A DNA stretch of 64,000 bases from Phaeodactylum tricornutum CCAP 1055/1 (Eukaryota; Bacillariophyta; Bacillariophyceae; Surirellales; Neidiaceae): NCBI RefSeq assembly GCF_000150955.2, contig NC_011670.1:248001-312000 (forward strand), written 5' to 3'. Shown in pieces: positions 21,050 through 32,161 of this stretch. A program made the translations under genes and the position numbers. The notes under the pieces were generated by a model. The model was not told the DNA's origin and did no database searches. It saw only the letters and a program-made list of their open reading frames with translations. Within the stretch, counting starts at the first letter, position 1. Every line of letters starts with the position of its first letter.

Positions 21050-24000
21050 TCAGAAGACGTGCGAACGCACGTATTCGGCCAAGATCCCCTTCTTAATGCC
21101 GCCCACTATATATTTGATATCGTACACGACATCACCATCTTCATCCTTGTCCCTTTTCAAAACTTGACCTATACCCGCTTCGTTGTTGACACCCGGCCAG
21201 GCGTGCTGCTGCACGGAGACAAAAGCGCCCTCGGCGAACACCTGGTCAGACGGGGTAGTTGACGATTGTGTCGCTTGAGATTCCGAACGGCGTCGACGTG
21301 TCGTAACTGGCATCGCCGGAAGCGCCGATGGTGATTCCTCGGATTCGGGGAGTCTGAATTTGGTAGGTTTGCTAGAGTCAAGCCGACGGAAAACCGGAGT
21401 GCCGTTATGGTGTTCTGCTGAGACGGCTGGCACGTGCTTGGCCGAAGATGACGGAGGAACGACTTCCTTTTCCTCGACATTACTGTGATCGCAGGCCCAG
21501 CAATGCCAGACTTCTAATTGTTTAGCCTTTTGCTGAGAGAAACCGACGCAATTGTCCGAGACGTTGTACCAAGTGTCACAGTCATCGCATTGGATCCAGA
21601 ACACACGTACGCCTTTACTATGGATCTTGGTACATACACAGCCAACCCAGGCATTTTCGTCGTCTTCCCACTTGTCCTCATTGCTAGATTGCTTCGAACA
21701 TTGGGATTGCTCATTGGTATTGGTCCGTGTATCGATCCAGGAGTCTTGATGCAGTTGCACCGGCGAAATGCCGTAGCTGTGTTTGACAAATTGCGAAGTG
21801 TTGACATCTTGGGAAAGGCTCCTCTTGATTGCCATATGTGCAGAGACCTCATCTGGTGACAGTCTGTCCGTAGACTTTAGGGGCACCCCGCCAGTAGTCG
21901 ATACTTCTGTTGATGACACGTCACCGGGCAAGTTTGCAAGAAAAGCAAGCGAAGTTTGATGCACACGAGAAGACTCTCCATTTATCGGAGCAAAGCCGGC
22001 AGCCATTATCTGTGCGGCTTCTTTCTCGGCCGTGACGAGAGACCCTTTCGTACCTGTCATTGAATCTGAGTTAGAGACTTGTGCCCTTCCTGGATCCGAA
22101 GCCATGTTTGGTGTTGGGGAGCAAAGCGTCGGCACCAGACCTTGGCAGCCCATTTGAGGCCGCGTCTCCAAAGCTATTTCGTGCTGAGAAAGCTCCTTTA
22201 GGATCTCTTCAACGACTAACTCTGTAGGACAGGAAGGCGGAACAGGCGAAATCGTTCGAGTGCAGCGAGGGGACAAACGGCTATGCCCGTCATCTGATTG
22301 TGTGTCAGCTATATGACGTGAGCATGTCAGCTCTCCGGTGCTATCTTCTTTCAGTTCCGTTTGTCCCACCTCGTCAATGCCTGATCTTTGTTCTTCGCTT
22401 CCGATATCGGTCCAGTCCACGAGACGGTCGTCGTTCAGGGAGATGTCAATCGTATCCCAATCTTTCCGCTCAGCTTTTTGTATGCGGACCCGCAGCTGGT
22501 CAGAAAATTTATACCGCGAGACCAAAAGAATCATTTCAGCTCCACTCGTTTCCAGCTCAATGTCTAGCCCGATCTCAGTCATTCCACCGACAAGTCTGCC
22601 GTTGATGGATATCAATAAATCTTTTGGGAGCAACCCCGGCCCGGATCCTGCTTTGTTTAAATCGCCGACAAATACCTGTTTTTGAATGGATTCAATTTAC
22701 TGTCAGTGCCACATTTATTTATGGTGTGCATCGTCGCAAATAAAGACTTACCGCGGATGCCGCCGGTGACAACGGCTCAACGGTCTCCACGAGACAAGCG
22801 CCTCCAAATTCATGTCGACAGCACTCAAAGCCCCACGGCCGATCAGCTAGTGGATCTCTACGAAGCACCAACGCGTGAAACCCTTCCTGGGGAGTACGAT
22901 GGGTTCTACAGTAACGTGTCGAGGAAGAAAATGGAGCAGCCTCGTAGCGTTTGGATGGCAGAATTGTTTCGTGGTGTCCCAATCCGGTTGCAGGTGCAAA
23001 CAAGACCACATCCCCCTCGGTGTGGCCTGGGGGACCCCAAGGATCTTCACAGGACTCCCAGTCTACCCCTGCCGAAGTGCTCTCGTCATCTATCACCGAA
23101 TCAGGCTTTTGAGCCATCTGAAAATCGTCTTCAACGATATATGCATTTCGACTCAAGGAATTCTCCCGTTGCACAATTGATGGCGCTGTTTCAGCACTCT
23201 TGGGTTCAGTAGACGTAATCGACGTCTCCTTGCCTTTAGAAGATTGAGACTTTTTCAGGGGACGCTGAGATTCTTTCGGCAATTTGTGAATGCCGTGTTT
23301 GGCCTTGCCGTTGGTTACCAACGAAGCTTTGGACTTTGCCGTCTTGCCTATTTTTGTATTCGAAATCTGGACTCCTCGGTGAGCGACCTTTAGGTTTGGT
23401 CGTCGACGTGGAGCGTCAGGATCTTGATAAGCCGATAAATCACTGTCATTCCCTCCAACGTCCGAATCTTGCAATTCGGCAAGCCACGGCTTGACATCCG
23501 TTGGTCGTTGGTAAGGTTGTTCAAGCCGAGCGTTGGTCAACTTGCGTCGCTTCAAAGGGAAATCCTGGTCTCGGATGTGTTTCTTTGGCGCAATTCCTTC
23601 TCGCGGCCTCTTTTCTAGGGACTGCGTGGGTTCCGCTTCGTCATTGCTAGACGACGGTATCGACTTTTGCCGCTCCAAACACTCGTAGTTGTGCGGCTCG
23701 TCTTTGAGAATTCGCCCCTTTTGGTATTCTTGCCAACACGCGGCACAGCCCAGCCGTACACCCTGCGTGATACGTTCCAGAATGTCATCGGCTCCCGAAT
23801 TGGCAAACTGTGCGTGTTTCCGGCACCAGGCGTGATGGACCTTGACCAATCGTCCGTTGCACTTGTGGCAAAAAGCGACCGGGTTTGGAAGAATCCACGA
23901 CTTGTCCGGAGTACGCTTCGCTTGCACTCGATTGGTACGAATAGAATGTGCGGTTGGGTTTCGACTGTCCACCGGCGGCTTTTTCGGTTCGGATCGCTTT

Positions 24001-25283
24001 GTCGACGTCGTCTTGGACGGCGTCGAGTGCACGTGGATTTTGCGAACAGTCGCTGTCTCGGCGGGTGTTGCAGGGTGGCCCAGCGCTAGACCGTCACGGT
24101 TGCGTGGATCGTTGGGAGACACTAGTGGCCCCCGGTGCGGTACATCATTGACGGTCGCTGCGGAAGGGTCAGCAAGGTTGACGACGGTGGCCGGTGGGGC
24201 AGTGACCTTTCGCCGCACCAGGTACAACTCCATGGGCGGCAGAGTCTCGGCGGTACCGTCGGTTGAATGTTGTTGCCGTCCCCAGCTTTTGGCTCGAGTG
24301 ACAAAGTCATCGTAGGACGCCATGGTGACGAGGGGGATCAAGGGGGACGTCGTGATGGCCTGGTGCGTCGACCCCTCCGCCACGTGTAAAAACCAATCGT
24401 CCACACGAACCCCACACCGCCCGGCCCAACTGTTCGTGGCCAGTGCATCAACACGACAGCCACGTATACGGTTGGTTGTGTCCGTTGCCGACGGTATACC
24501 GTGCCGTCGCAAGGCAATCGGGAGTTCGGAACGGGTAATACTCAATCCCAAGGAAACCACAGGGGTGGTGGATGTCAATGTCACGGAATCCGGTGGCGGC
24601 ACCGTGACGTGGACGAGTTGGTAGTCGGGTGCGAGGCGTTCCGCCAAGTTGTGCAGCGCTGCGATGCGATCGGGGGACGACGTCGACTGCGTGACGGTAA
24701 GAGGGAGGGGAGACACCGTGGGCGTGTTTGTTTCCAGAGCGTACCGCCATTCGTCGTGGACGGGCTCGGTGTGGGTGTTGTTGGCGGTAAGGGTCGTCGT
24801 GCCGTGGACTGCGGTAAGGCCGGCCCGACACTGCTGCATAAGAAAGCGTCGGGAAAGCCCCGTGAGCAAAGCGGCGTTTCGGAGAGAAGGAAAGGTCTGT
24901 ACGAGGAGGCCGTGACGGAATTGCTGTACGGGTTTCCCGGGATTAGCTTGTCCGGGTTTCCTGGAAGTACGACGCGGTTGGGGATGGTTGCGGGTGACGG
25001 GAGTGTGATTGTTACGCGAGCCCGAATCACCGACACTGGTTGCGGCAGAGCTGTCGGGAGCAGCAGACTGGTGTCGAGTGAGTTGGGAATGATCGTAACG
25101 CAAGTCCACGGTCTCAACTTGCGAGAGCTGATGGAGCGTTTGCGTGGCCGGCGACGGTGTCGTGCCTGCCGTCGGACGCGTCGTGTCGGACACAGCAGGA
25201 GGAGTCTGAGCGTCGGGTGATTCCAACAAGTTGATGGATTGGTAATCGTCTTCCTCGTCGGAGGGGGACGAATGTGGTGGCAT
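21050..25283 (-). CDS. PDZ- and PHD-domain protein, probable chromatin reader (2 exons)
   Basis: Exons are 22752-25283 and 21050-22675 (minus strand), giving 1385 residues. ATG at 25283 is the first in frame. Features in order: a Ser/Pro/Thr-rich start; a PDZ-like region around 215-370; a Cys/His cluster (FCHKCNGRLVKVHHAWCRKH, then CAAC) at about 490-560 that looks zinc-binding; a basic linker; and a clear PDZ domain crossing the intron (RPWGFECC, then GLLPKDLLISINGRLVGGM). A PHD finger follows at about 1190-1245 (CVCTKI, IQCDDCDTWYN, VWHCWAC). The last 55 residues read like a Tudor-type fold (WPGVNNEAGIGQVLKRD, YDIKYIVGG). The PHD plus Tudor-like end suggests histone-tail reading. Pairing with PDZ domains is unusual, and the role is inferred. 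Confidence 0.7.
22676..22751 (-). other. Intron of the PDZ-PHD gene
   Basis: GT-AG intron of 76 bp in phase 0 (donor GTAAGT, acceptor AAAACAG). It splits the PDZ domain between SPAASA and VFVGDLNKAG. Confidence 0.85.
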
Positions 25284-26045
25284 TGTGTTTGGGTCGGGAG
25301 GCGAGGGGGGAGGCGTATGCCGACGTTTCTGTGTGTCCCCAAAACGACGTACTGTCAATCTCTAATCACACTCGTACCAACAGGGAATGGAGTGGAGATA
25401 TATACACCTACCGACCTACCTATACCGACAGCAATCGGGGTGTGGGGTGTGAATAGTGTGGCAAGGACCTGCCCCGCCACGGATGGTTCGTTTTGGGGTT
25501 GTGTTTCGTGTTTCCACGGCACGTAGAGTAAGGGTGGAACGATTTTTGGGCGCGTTGTGTCACCTTACGTGACGGGGTGGAGGACTCGCCGACCCGGAGC
25601 CATATCCAACCATAGGGGTTCACGGCATTCCATCCATGGACCCGACCGAACGGAACGAGGGTGTCTGTCTCAGTCCCAATTCAAAATATTATCGTTCGCC
25701 GATTGTGTTAACTGTCCCTGTCTGTACGACATCCAACAGACACACATGTTCTCCAACCGCGGCGTAAGAGGCGCGCCGCGGATCGGTGGCGGACCGGACC
25801 TACTACCTACCTATTCCCTCGCGCGGGCGGGCTGGCGGCCTCCCGTCCGGTACCGTACGCACCGCTGTGGAAGACGCGACCCCCTAACGCTTCGCGGCCT
25901 CCCTCGTTGGGACAAAATGCTACTCGCAGCAGTGATAGTACTATTAGTAATAACAGTACTACCAACAAGCAATCAGGAATTGTCGTCGTGGTGTATCGTA
26001 CGCATTCCGCTTTTCCATAGCGACTGGGAGGGAAACGAGAGAAGG
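25284..26045. other. Divergent promoter region, PDZ-PHD gene / coiled-coil gene
   Basis: About 760 bp. The plus-strand frame of the coiled-coil gene is open through most of it, with ATGs at 25746 and 25917, but its translation there looks non-coding (Arg/Gly/Pro-rich). I treat it as promoter and leader. Confidence 0.4.
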
Positions 26046-27497
26046 ATGCCGCTCGTGTGGGAAGGAACCAAGTCGGTGGGATCCTCGGGTGGACGGCGAC
26101 GCCGTGGCCTGGCGGGTATCAAGCGCAAGCTCGCTTCCGGTGCTTTCGGGCAAGAACCAAACGGCACGTCCCGTTCCGTCTACTGGCAAGGACACGACGG
26201 TACTATTGTGTGGCAGGACCAGAGCAATGACGATCACAACCACCACTGTAACAATCACAGTAACCACAACGATACCGACAACCAAAAGAACAAGAACAAC
26301 AATGACGATCATAACAACAAGGACGCCGAACGGATTGTCGAAGTGTGTGCTCGACAAGGAACCCCGGTGGTACCACGCCGGAGCGACCCGCCTCCACCGA
26401 TCCCCGTACACGTGACACCCACACCCTCGATGGTACCCTTGCAGCGGGAACGTACCGTGGAATTCCTCGAAGAAGCCCTCCAACTACAGACCCAACAAAC
26501 CGACGATTATCGGGCACGCATTGGACAATTGCAACAGCAACTACAACAGCAACAACAAACGAATAGTACCGAACTTGCGACCAATCACGCACGCGAGTTG
26601 GAACGTCTCCGATCGCGCCTCGCTCGAGAGCTTGCCAGTACGCTGGATCGGGAACGTACGCAGTGGGAAGCACAAATACAAAGCATTGTCGAGGACGAGC
26701 GACGGAGCGCGGGGGAGGCGCAATCACATGCACTCTCCGTACTGCACACGCGGTACCAAACGCTCCAATCCCGACACCAAGCCTTGTGTGACGCACACAC
26801 AGCGCTCTTGCGGGGTGTCCGCAAGGTCGCGTCAACAACTAACTGTCAAACAACCACAACCACCACCACAACGTCGAGCTCCGGTATTGTCAACGACACG
26901 GAGCTGGACACGGATTCTACCGACTCGTCCGCACAATCGGTAGCGAATAGCAATCCTTGGGATGCACCCGTACGGGACGCCCTGGCACAGCTCGACGAGA
27001 CCACTACCCGCCACCGTGAAACCGTGGCTTTTTTGCGCAACCAAAGGGAGCAACTCCTAGCCACCGTCCCTACCCGTACCGATCCTCCACCGACCGACCA
27101 CCGCGTCTCCCCGGGCAGTCGGCCATTGGCCCCCAGTCCGGCCACGACACGGTCTCCGCCCCGAGACACGTCCGCCCGGGACAGCCTTTCGGAGCATTCT
27201 CTCGGTTCCGTCCGCCGTTTGACCTGGACCGAAGCCGCTCCGCCAACCACGGATCCCTCCAAAAAGGCATCCCCCTGGAACTGTCCCCGGAGCCTGACAC
27301 TCACTCGCGTTCCCCGCCCGGTCCGTCGCGTCGATACTCTCTGTTCGTTGGGATCGCCGACGCGGAGTCGCAAAGCCGTCCCCGTCGGGACCCGTCGTCG
27401 CGGCCCGCCACGGACTCCCGTAGCGCGACACCCGCGGATTCGTATTCACACGCCCGAAAGCACGGCATCGTCGCAGTCTGAATCCGAATGGTTGTAG
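26046..27497 (+). CDS. Coiled-coil protein, function unknown
   Basis: A 483-residue protein if the ATG at 26046 is used. Earlier in-frame ATGs at 25917 and 25746 would add 43 or 100 residues; the one at 25917 would give a hydrophobic start (MLLAAVIVLLVITVL), so a signal-anchored form is possible. Residues about 60-100 are an Asn/Asp/His-rich low-complexity run, possibly part of an unrecognised intron. A long coiled coil follows (about 135-260), rich in Gln, Glu, Leu and Arg and containing a poly-Gln stretch, then a Thr run. The C-terminal 200 residues are Pro/Thr/Arg-rich and disordered. I recognise no family. The divergent neighbour is the PDZ-PHD gene. Confidence 0.5.
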   Translation: MPLVWEGTKSVGSSGGRRRRGLAGIKRKLASGAFGQEPNGTSRSVYWQGHDGTIVWQDQSNDDHNHHCNNHSNHNDTDNQKNKNNNDDHNNKDAERIVEVCARQGTPVVPRRSDPPPPIPVHVTPTPSMVPLQRERTVEFLEEALQLQTQQTDDYRARIGQLQQQLQQQQQTNSTELATNHARELERLRSRLARELASTLDRERTQWEAQIQSIVEDERRSAGEAQSHALSVLHTRYQTLQSRHQALCDAHTALLRGVRKVASTTNCQTTTTTTTTSSSGIVNDTELDTDSTDSSAQSVANSNPWDAPVRDALAQLDETTTRHRETVAFLRNQREQLLATVPTRTDPPPTDHRVSPGSRPLAPSPATTRSPPRDTSARDSLSEHSLGSVRRLTWTEAAPPTTDPSKKASPWNCPRSLTLTRVPRPVRRVDTLCSLGSPTRSRKAVPVGTRRRGPPRTPVARHPRIRIHTPESTASSQSESEWL

Positions 27498-27712
27498 CGT
27501 GTTGAAATGCCAACGGCTCCTCGAACACTCGCAGATACGCGAGTGACGAAAGGTGGAATAAAGGTTTTCATCTAGAGCGTTTGTGCGTATTTACTACAAC
27601 AATGTCTCGTATGTACATGTACAATTTTACGGTTAGCTACATCACACGGGCAAACGGTGCGTGGTCCCGGAGAGTGCCGATTGGTGCCGTACGACTGGCA
27701 TGTTTTGGGCCG

Positions 27713-28075
27713 CTAGGCTGGTACCGTCTTCCACAATTGGACGTCCACCACGTCCAGTCTATAGATCATGTCTTGCATGTAGGGTGGCGGTGTATTCCAG
27801 GTCAAAGCGGCACGCACGTGTTCGACGGCGGCGGAAGGACAGGACACGTACAGTCGTCCCGGAACGTCCTTGTCGTGGTCACCGAGCGCGTCGTCCGACT
27901 CGGATACCCGCACACTGGCACTGTACGGTTCGAGATCACCCCACAATGCACGTAAACTGACCGTCAAAAGAGTCTGTAATTCTCGAGGATCCTGTAAAGG
28001 GGGTTCGGTCTGTACGGACAAGCGGGATCGGGACGAGGAGGACGGTGGACGTCGGCGTCGCTGCGGCGAACGCAT
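27713..28075 (-). CDS. Possible RNase P/MRP small subunit (Pop5/Rpp14-like)
   Basis: A 120-residue protein with a basic start (MRSPQRRRRPPSSSS) and a compact alpha/beta core. The core has LLTVSLRALWGDLEPYSASV, then GRLYVSCPSAAVEHVRAALT, and ends with RLDVVDVQLWKTV. The order of helix, aromatic Gly-Asp turn, strand, helix and strand recalls Rpp14/Pop5 subunits, which help process the 5' end of pre-tRNA. Sequence identity is weak and the call rests on pattern only. No better ATG exists upstream because an in-frame stop lies about 60 bases before it. It is tail-to-tail with the coiled-coil gene. Confidence 0.38.
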   Translation of the reverse strand: MRSPQRRRRPPSSSSRSRLSVQTEPPLQDPRELQTLLTVSLRALWGDLEPYSASVRVSESDDALGDHDKDVPGRLYVSCPSAAVEHVRAALTWNTPPPYMQDMIYRLDVVDVQLWKTVPA

Positions 28076-28581
28076 CACCAGACTAAGGTAAAACGATTGC
28101 GCCCCTCCACGAGGTTCTTGCGAGAAATTTTAGTCACGCTACCCGTACGTGGACGCTAGTCGTAGTGTATGGCTGGCCCTTGCCATTGATCCACAAAGAC
28201 ACAGTGGGAAATACCGCTATTGTCTAGTTGCAGAGACCTAGAGGCGAGCACCATGGTGTCTAGATTTTGGGTGACGGTGAATTGGGTATGTGTCGTTGTA
28301 CTGGTGTACCATTATATTCACAGTCACTTGACCGACGACGGTCAAACTCGGGCTCTGTCCCTCGCACTTATTGTGTTTTGTAGGCGGTACCGTCATCGCT
28401 ATGTTTGCTACCTACCAATAGTAATTGAGTAAAAGTGGGTTAGGGCTACCGGTTTCCCAACTAAATCCTATCGTTAGCTATAAAGAGGATAGGAGAATTA
28501 TTGCGTGTACGCTTTCTATAATTACGGTAATCTTCCTTTCGGTCCATTTCTAGATCTCTAGAGATGTTGTGGCACTACCTA
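28076..28581. other. Intergenic region
   Basis: About 500 bp between two minus-strand genes. No supported gene. Confidence 0.45.
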
Positions 28582-29067
28582 TTATTTCTTGACCTTCAAG
28601 TTGCGTTTGTACAAATTCTCAAACGTCTTTGGCGGCTTACTCGCTTGCCTCTGCTTCCAAATGTCTTCCATACGCTCGTCCATGCCTACCATATTGGCTT
28701 CAATCTTCAGCGCCCGAGCTTCTCGCGTACGATTCCGTTTCGTCTTTTTCGGTATCTTGATGGACGGGTACCGTCCTTGTCCCTGGGCCTTGTTGATCGC
28801 GACTTGAACATCCCACTGAGGATCCCAGCCAATGCCCGTCTCCGCGTCGAAGGATCCGTACGTCTTATCGACAATAGCTTGTTTCCGTAACGTTCGAGCG
28901 ATACGATTCGATATCAACGGGTTCCGCCACACCCGTTCCTTCGTGACGAGCGATATGACGGCCTTGGGCTGCAAGGCCTCACTGCCGTGTTGGGCCAACT
29001 TGCGGACCGCCGAACGGAATCGCGGCAATGCTGCCGCGGCCTTGTTCCGAATCACACCCGAAGACAT
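28582..29067 (-). CDS. Small basic protein, possibly a mitochondrial ribosomal protein
   Basis: A 161-residue, highly basic protein from the ATG at 29067; the frame runs 13 codons further only through GTG. The N-terminus (MSSGVIRNKAAAALPRFRSA) is Arg/Ala-rich without acidic residues and resembles a mitochondrial presequence. The middle has GIGWDPQWDVQ. The C-terminal third is Lys/Arg/Glu-rich helix (RTREARALKIEANM, then MEDIWKQRQ), common among accessory mitoribosomal proteins. I cannot assign a family. The GTG codon lies in a donor-like GTGAGTATT, so a 5' UTR intron upstream of this ATG is possible. Confidence 0.5.
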   Translation of the reverse strand: MSSGVIRNKAAAALPRFRSAVRKLAQHGSEALQPKAVISLVTKERVWRNPLISNRIARTLRKQAIVDKTYGSFDAETGIGWDPQWDVQVAINKAQGQGRYPSIKIPKKTKRNRTREARALKIEANMVGMDERMEDIWKQRQASKPPKTFENLYKRNLKVKK

Positions 29068-29660
29068 GGAAACAAATTTGTAAGCGTGCCTTTTGGAAAT
29101 ACTCACGGAAAGTGCGCGAATGGAAAGTAGCGCCGAACTCGAGGTAGTTCTTGGACGACAACCGTCACGAAGCTTTCCCGGTTTGTTCGGTGTCGCCGTG
29201 CTTCCAAGGCTGTGTCACGAACGAGAGCGGCGGTTGCTACCGGCGTCTGCGCTCGCCCGAAACCAACATGCATTTTTGGGTTAGGGTTATGCAACACCAA
29301 CATGCGTCAGGAAGAAGCTTGGTTATCTTGAAAATTCATTACTAGCTAGGGACACGGAGCACGCAATATGACTGGCTACCATACGACGTATGCGACAGTG
29401 AATCATCACGAAGCATTCGTTACATCCTATACGGAGGTGGTTTCCGCTCATTTTTTCAAAAGCAACCCGTCACAGTCAGCCCGAGGACCTTTCGCCCTCG
29501 GTCAGAGGCAACACAACACTGAACATAAGGTCAAGACAGCAAATCTTTACCACGGTATCTTGACTGTGAAACCGAGAAGATTTCCAGTCGGTGCTTCGAA
29601 GAATCCCAGTTTTCTAGTTGAACCTTGCTATTGCATTTATTTGCTCCGCATATCTACAGC
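29068..29660. other. Divergent promoter region, basic protein / carotenoid oxygenase
   Basis: About 590 bp between two divergent starts, so probably a two-way promoter. It contains a copy of the 13-base motif also seen near position 226 and a single GGGTTAGGGTTA-like tract, which is too short to call telomeric. Confidence 0.5.
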
Positions 29661-31514
29661 ATGGTTCTTTCCAGACTCGTCAGTTGGACGAGTGTTGCAG
29701 TGTGGTTAATTACTCAGAACTTCTCCAGTTCCGGTATCAGTGTAATGCTAGCAGATGCCTTTAGTCCCGTGATGTTGACCACCAGTCGCACGGACGTCGC
29801 CTTCCAGCCGACGCTCCACGCAACGACGAGTCCCGACTCGGTTTCCGTGCGTAAGATTCAGCGCGAACGCGAGCGTTCGGTACGCTCGTACCACGATACC
29901 GAGGCGTGGAATACGTTGTTTGTGGCCGTTCCCGAACGAAGCACGCCCGTACCGTACGATACCAGCGCTGGTGGTAGTCATGCCAACGACGTTGCGCAAA
30001 ACTTCCGCACCGCCAGGGCTGCCCCGTTGCCGAGCAATTTCCCGCCGGGGTGCTTGCTGCGTCTCGGTCCCAACGGAGCCCCGCAGAACGAAGGATTCTT
30101 TGACGGCGACGGTATGGTACAGTGCATTACATTTCCTCCAAGCACTGACCGTGAGCATGTCGGGATGTTTTCGTGCTCGTATGTTGATACCAGGGGTCGC
30201 CAGCTAGAAGGCGAACGCCAGAAAGTCTTTTTGGGGACACTTGGTGCTGTCCCTCGTGGCTTGCCGTTGCTCTTCAACGTACTTTCCAATATGCTAACGT
30301 TCCGTACGTTACAAGGACAGAAGGATACCTGTAATACGGCGTTGGCAACGCACGGGGGCCGCGTCCTGGCCTTGATGGAGCAGTGCCCGCCGGCCGAAAT
30401 TGCCATTGGCCGGGACGGACGCATATCTACCGTGCAAGCGAACTGCAATCTGGACGGAGCCATCCCGTTTGCGCCAATTACTGGAGGATCACTCAGCGCC
30501 CACGGAAGGACCTGTCCCGAAACTGGTGAACGGGTACACGTTTCTTACAGTAGCGGCAATGCTCCCTATGTGCGGGTCGATACGTTCGCACCAGACGGCT
30601 GGAATTTGGTGCGATCGGTTGGTGTAAATGTTCCGTGTGCGACCATGTTACACGATTGTGCTATTACGGAAAATTATGTAGTGGTGCTCGACTTTCCGCT
30701 CACACTCCGGACGACACGGTTTCTAGCCGATCAGTTCCCCGTCGAGTACGAACCTTCATACGGGGCTCGCATAGGATTGCTGCCACGGCATACCACTGAT
30801 GCAGACGATTCGGGCACCATTTGGTTTGACTGTGCACCAGGGGTGATATTGCATCTGGTCAATGCATACGAAACGAACGACGGCAAAGTGATTGTGCAGG
30901 GTTTGCGGTCGGAACCAAGCACGTCGCAAGGATATTTGGAGGCCTTTTCGCCCAGCTTTTTATACGAGTACGAATTGGATCTTGTCTCGCGACGTACGTC
31001 CCGGGAAGGTTGCCTGAATCCGTACGAAATTGTCGAGTTTCCTATTCTTGACGAATCTCAGAACGGCAAGGTAGCGCCTCACGTGTACACCATCGGCGTC
31101 CGATCGATCGGTGGACCCCTGGCGACGCACCAACAACCCGTCATTGGTTTAACACTGGACAGCGTTGTCAAGTTTAATCTTGTCAACGATACCGAGAGTA
31201 GTACAAAGGGTGACGTGCTGGGCAAGTTTGTCTTGCCCGATCGATGGTTTGCCGTATCGGAGCCTACGGTGGTTGCCAAAACGGACGGAACCGGGGGTGA
31301 GTACGTCTTGATAATTGCCACAGTCGTGCCGGAGGGCAGTGACTGGAAGCAAGTTGAGGCACTCAAACCAGAAAACGCAGATGAATTGACTTCGCATGTA
31401 TTGGTGTTGGATGGAGACAAATTGGACGACGGACCGGTCTGGATGCGGGAAATGCCGCATCGCATTCCGTACGGTTTGCATTCGTTGTTTGTTCCGTGGG
31501 AACTGATGAAATAA
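29661..31514 (+). CDS. Carotenoid cleavage oxygenase, plastid-targeted
   Basis: A 617-residue enzyme of the CCD/NCED/RPE65 family, which uses non-haem Fe(II) and O2 to split carotenoid double bonds into apocarotenoids. The four iron-binding histidines are in family context: H281 (SAHGRTCP), H331 (LHDCAITENY), H398 (ILHLVNAYE) and H607 (YGLHSLFVPW). Conserved RLGPNGAP and FFDGDGMVQ are also present. The start is ATG 29661; the frame opens upstream through TTG only. The N-terminus has a hydrophobic signal-like stretch followed by ADAF-SP at about residue 43, an ASAF-type motif with F at +1. Import into the plastid, where carotenoids are made, is therefore likely. Substrate and cleavage site cannot be read from sequence. 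Confidence 0.87.
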   Translation: MVLSRLVSWTSVAVWLITQNFSSSGISVMLADAFSPVMLTTSRTDVAFQPTLHATTSPDSVSVRKIQRERERSVRSYHDTEAWNTLFVAVPERSTPVPYDTSAGGSHANDVAQNFRTARAAPLPSNFPPGCLLRLGPNGAPQNEGFFDGDGMVQCITFPPSTDREHVGMFSCSYVDTRGRQLEGERQKVFLGTLGAVPRGLPLLFNVLSNMLTFRTLQGQKDTCNTALATHGGRVLALMEQCPPAEIAIGRDGRISTVQANCNLDGAIPFAPITGGSLSAHGRTCPETGERVHVSYSSGNAPYVRVDTFAPDGWNLVRSVGVNVPCATMLHDCAITENYVVVLDFPLTLRTTRFLADQFPVEYEPSYGARIGLLPRHTTDADDSGTIWFDCAPGVILHLVNAYETNDGKVIVQGLRSEPSTSQGYLEAFSPSFLYEYELDLVSRRTSREGCLNPYEIVEFPILDESQNGKVAPHVYTIGVRSIGGPLATHQQPVIGLTLDSVVKFNLVNDTESSTKGDVLGKFVLPDRWFAVSEPTVVAKTDGTGGEYVLIIATVVPEGSDWKQVEALKPENADELTSHVLVLDGDKLDDGPVWMREMPHRIPYGLHSLFVPWELMK

Positions 31515-32021
31515 AAGGAAGTAGTTTTGTAGATGTAGAAGGTCATCAACTTGGTATCCACGCTATTGATAGATTTAACTTTGCAGCAAAACCCAAGCTT
31601 GATGTGTGGGAGCGTTCTTTGGATAGGCACGTGCTAGGTCTACAACCAGTTGTCTATAACAGTACCAATGGTTTCCTGAACCTTTAATCACCCATGTAAA
31701 ATATTCTCTGGAATCGACTTCCTAAATTTAAATCCTTGCAAAGAATTGCAGCTTCGATTGTGGTAGAGAGGTTTGGCCAACGCACTTGCTAGCTATCAGG
31801 GCTGCAACTTTTCCAGCATGGCTATTCTGCGCTTTACTCGTTCCAGGCCGGCCTAAACAATCCGACACTCTATAACAATGTTCACTTTATGGTTGCTTTG
31901 CTATTAGGTGCTAGTGCAATTGCGATATCATTCCAATTTTTCTATGACTGAGACTCTACCAGATTTCCTGAAAGGCACACTCACAAAACAAATCAGACAC
32001 ATATTCGACTATTTTTTGATA
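31515..32021. other. Intergenic region left of the transposable element
   Basis: About 500 bp, AT-rich, no gene. Its last nine bases (32013-32021) form one copy of the target-site duplication of the element that follows. Confidence 0.5.
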
Positions 32022-32161
32022 GAGGAAATTCACTAAAGGGGATGGAAAAAGGTGAAAACTCCCTTAAAGGGGACAGAACGTGTTCACTCTAAGTAGCACC
32101 ATTTGGCGCTCAAACATTGTTATGTATTCAAACTATTTAAACTAAACAACAAAGTTTTAAC
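32022..32161 (+). repeat. Left terminal inverted repeat
   Basis: A 140 bp repeat beginning GAGGAAATTCACTAAAGGGG. It is inverted at the right end with two mismatches. Confidence 0.88.

Noticed and set aside
24501-25220. A 239-codon plus-strand frame inside the PDZ-PHD gene
   Set aside because: It is a GC-rich shadow; the minus-strand frame has the domains and the splice site.
26203-26838. A 211-codon minus-strand frame under the coiled-coil gene
   Set aside because: It is the antisense of repeat-rich coding sequence and lacks domain features.
29277-29292. A GGGTTAGGGTTA-like tract that might be an interstitial telomere repeat
   Set aside because: Fewer than three units are present, which is expected by chance.
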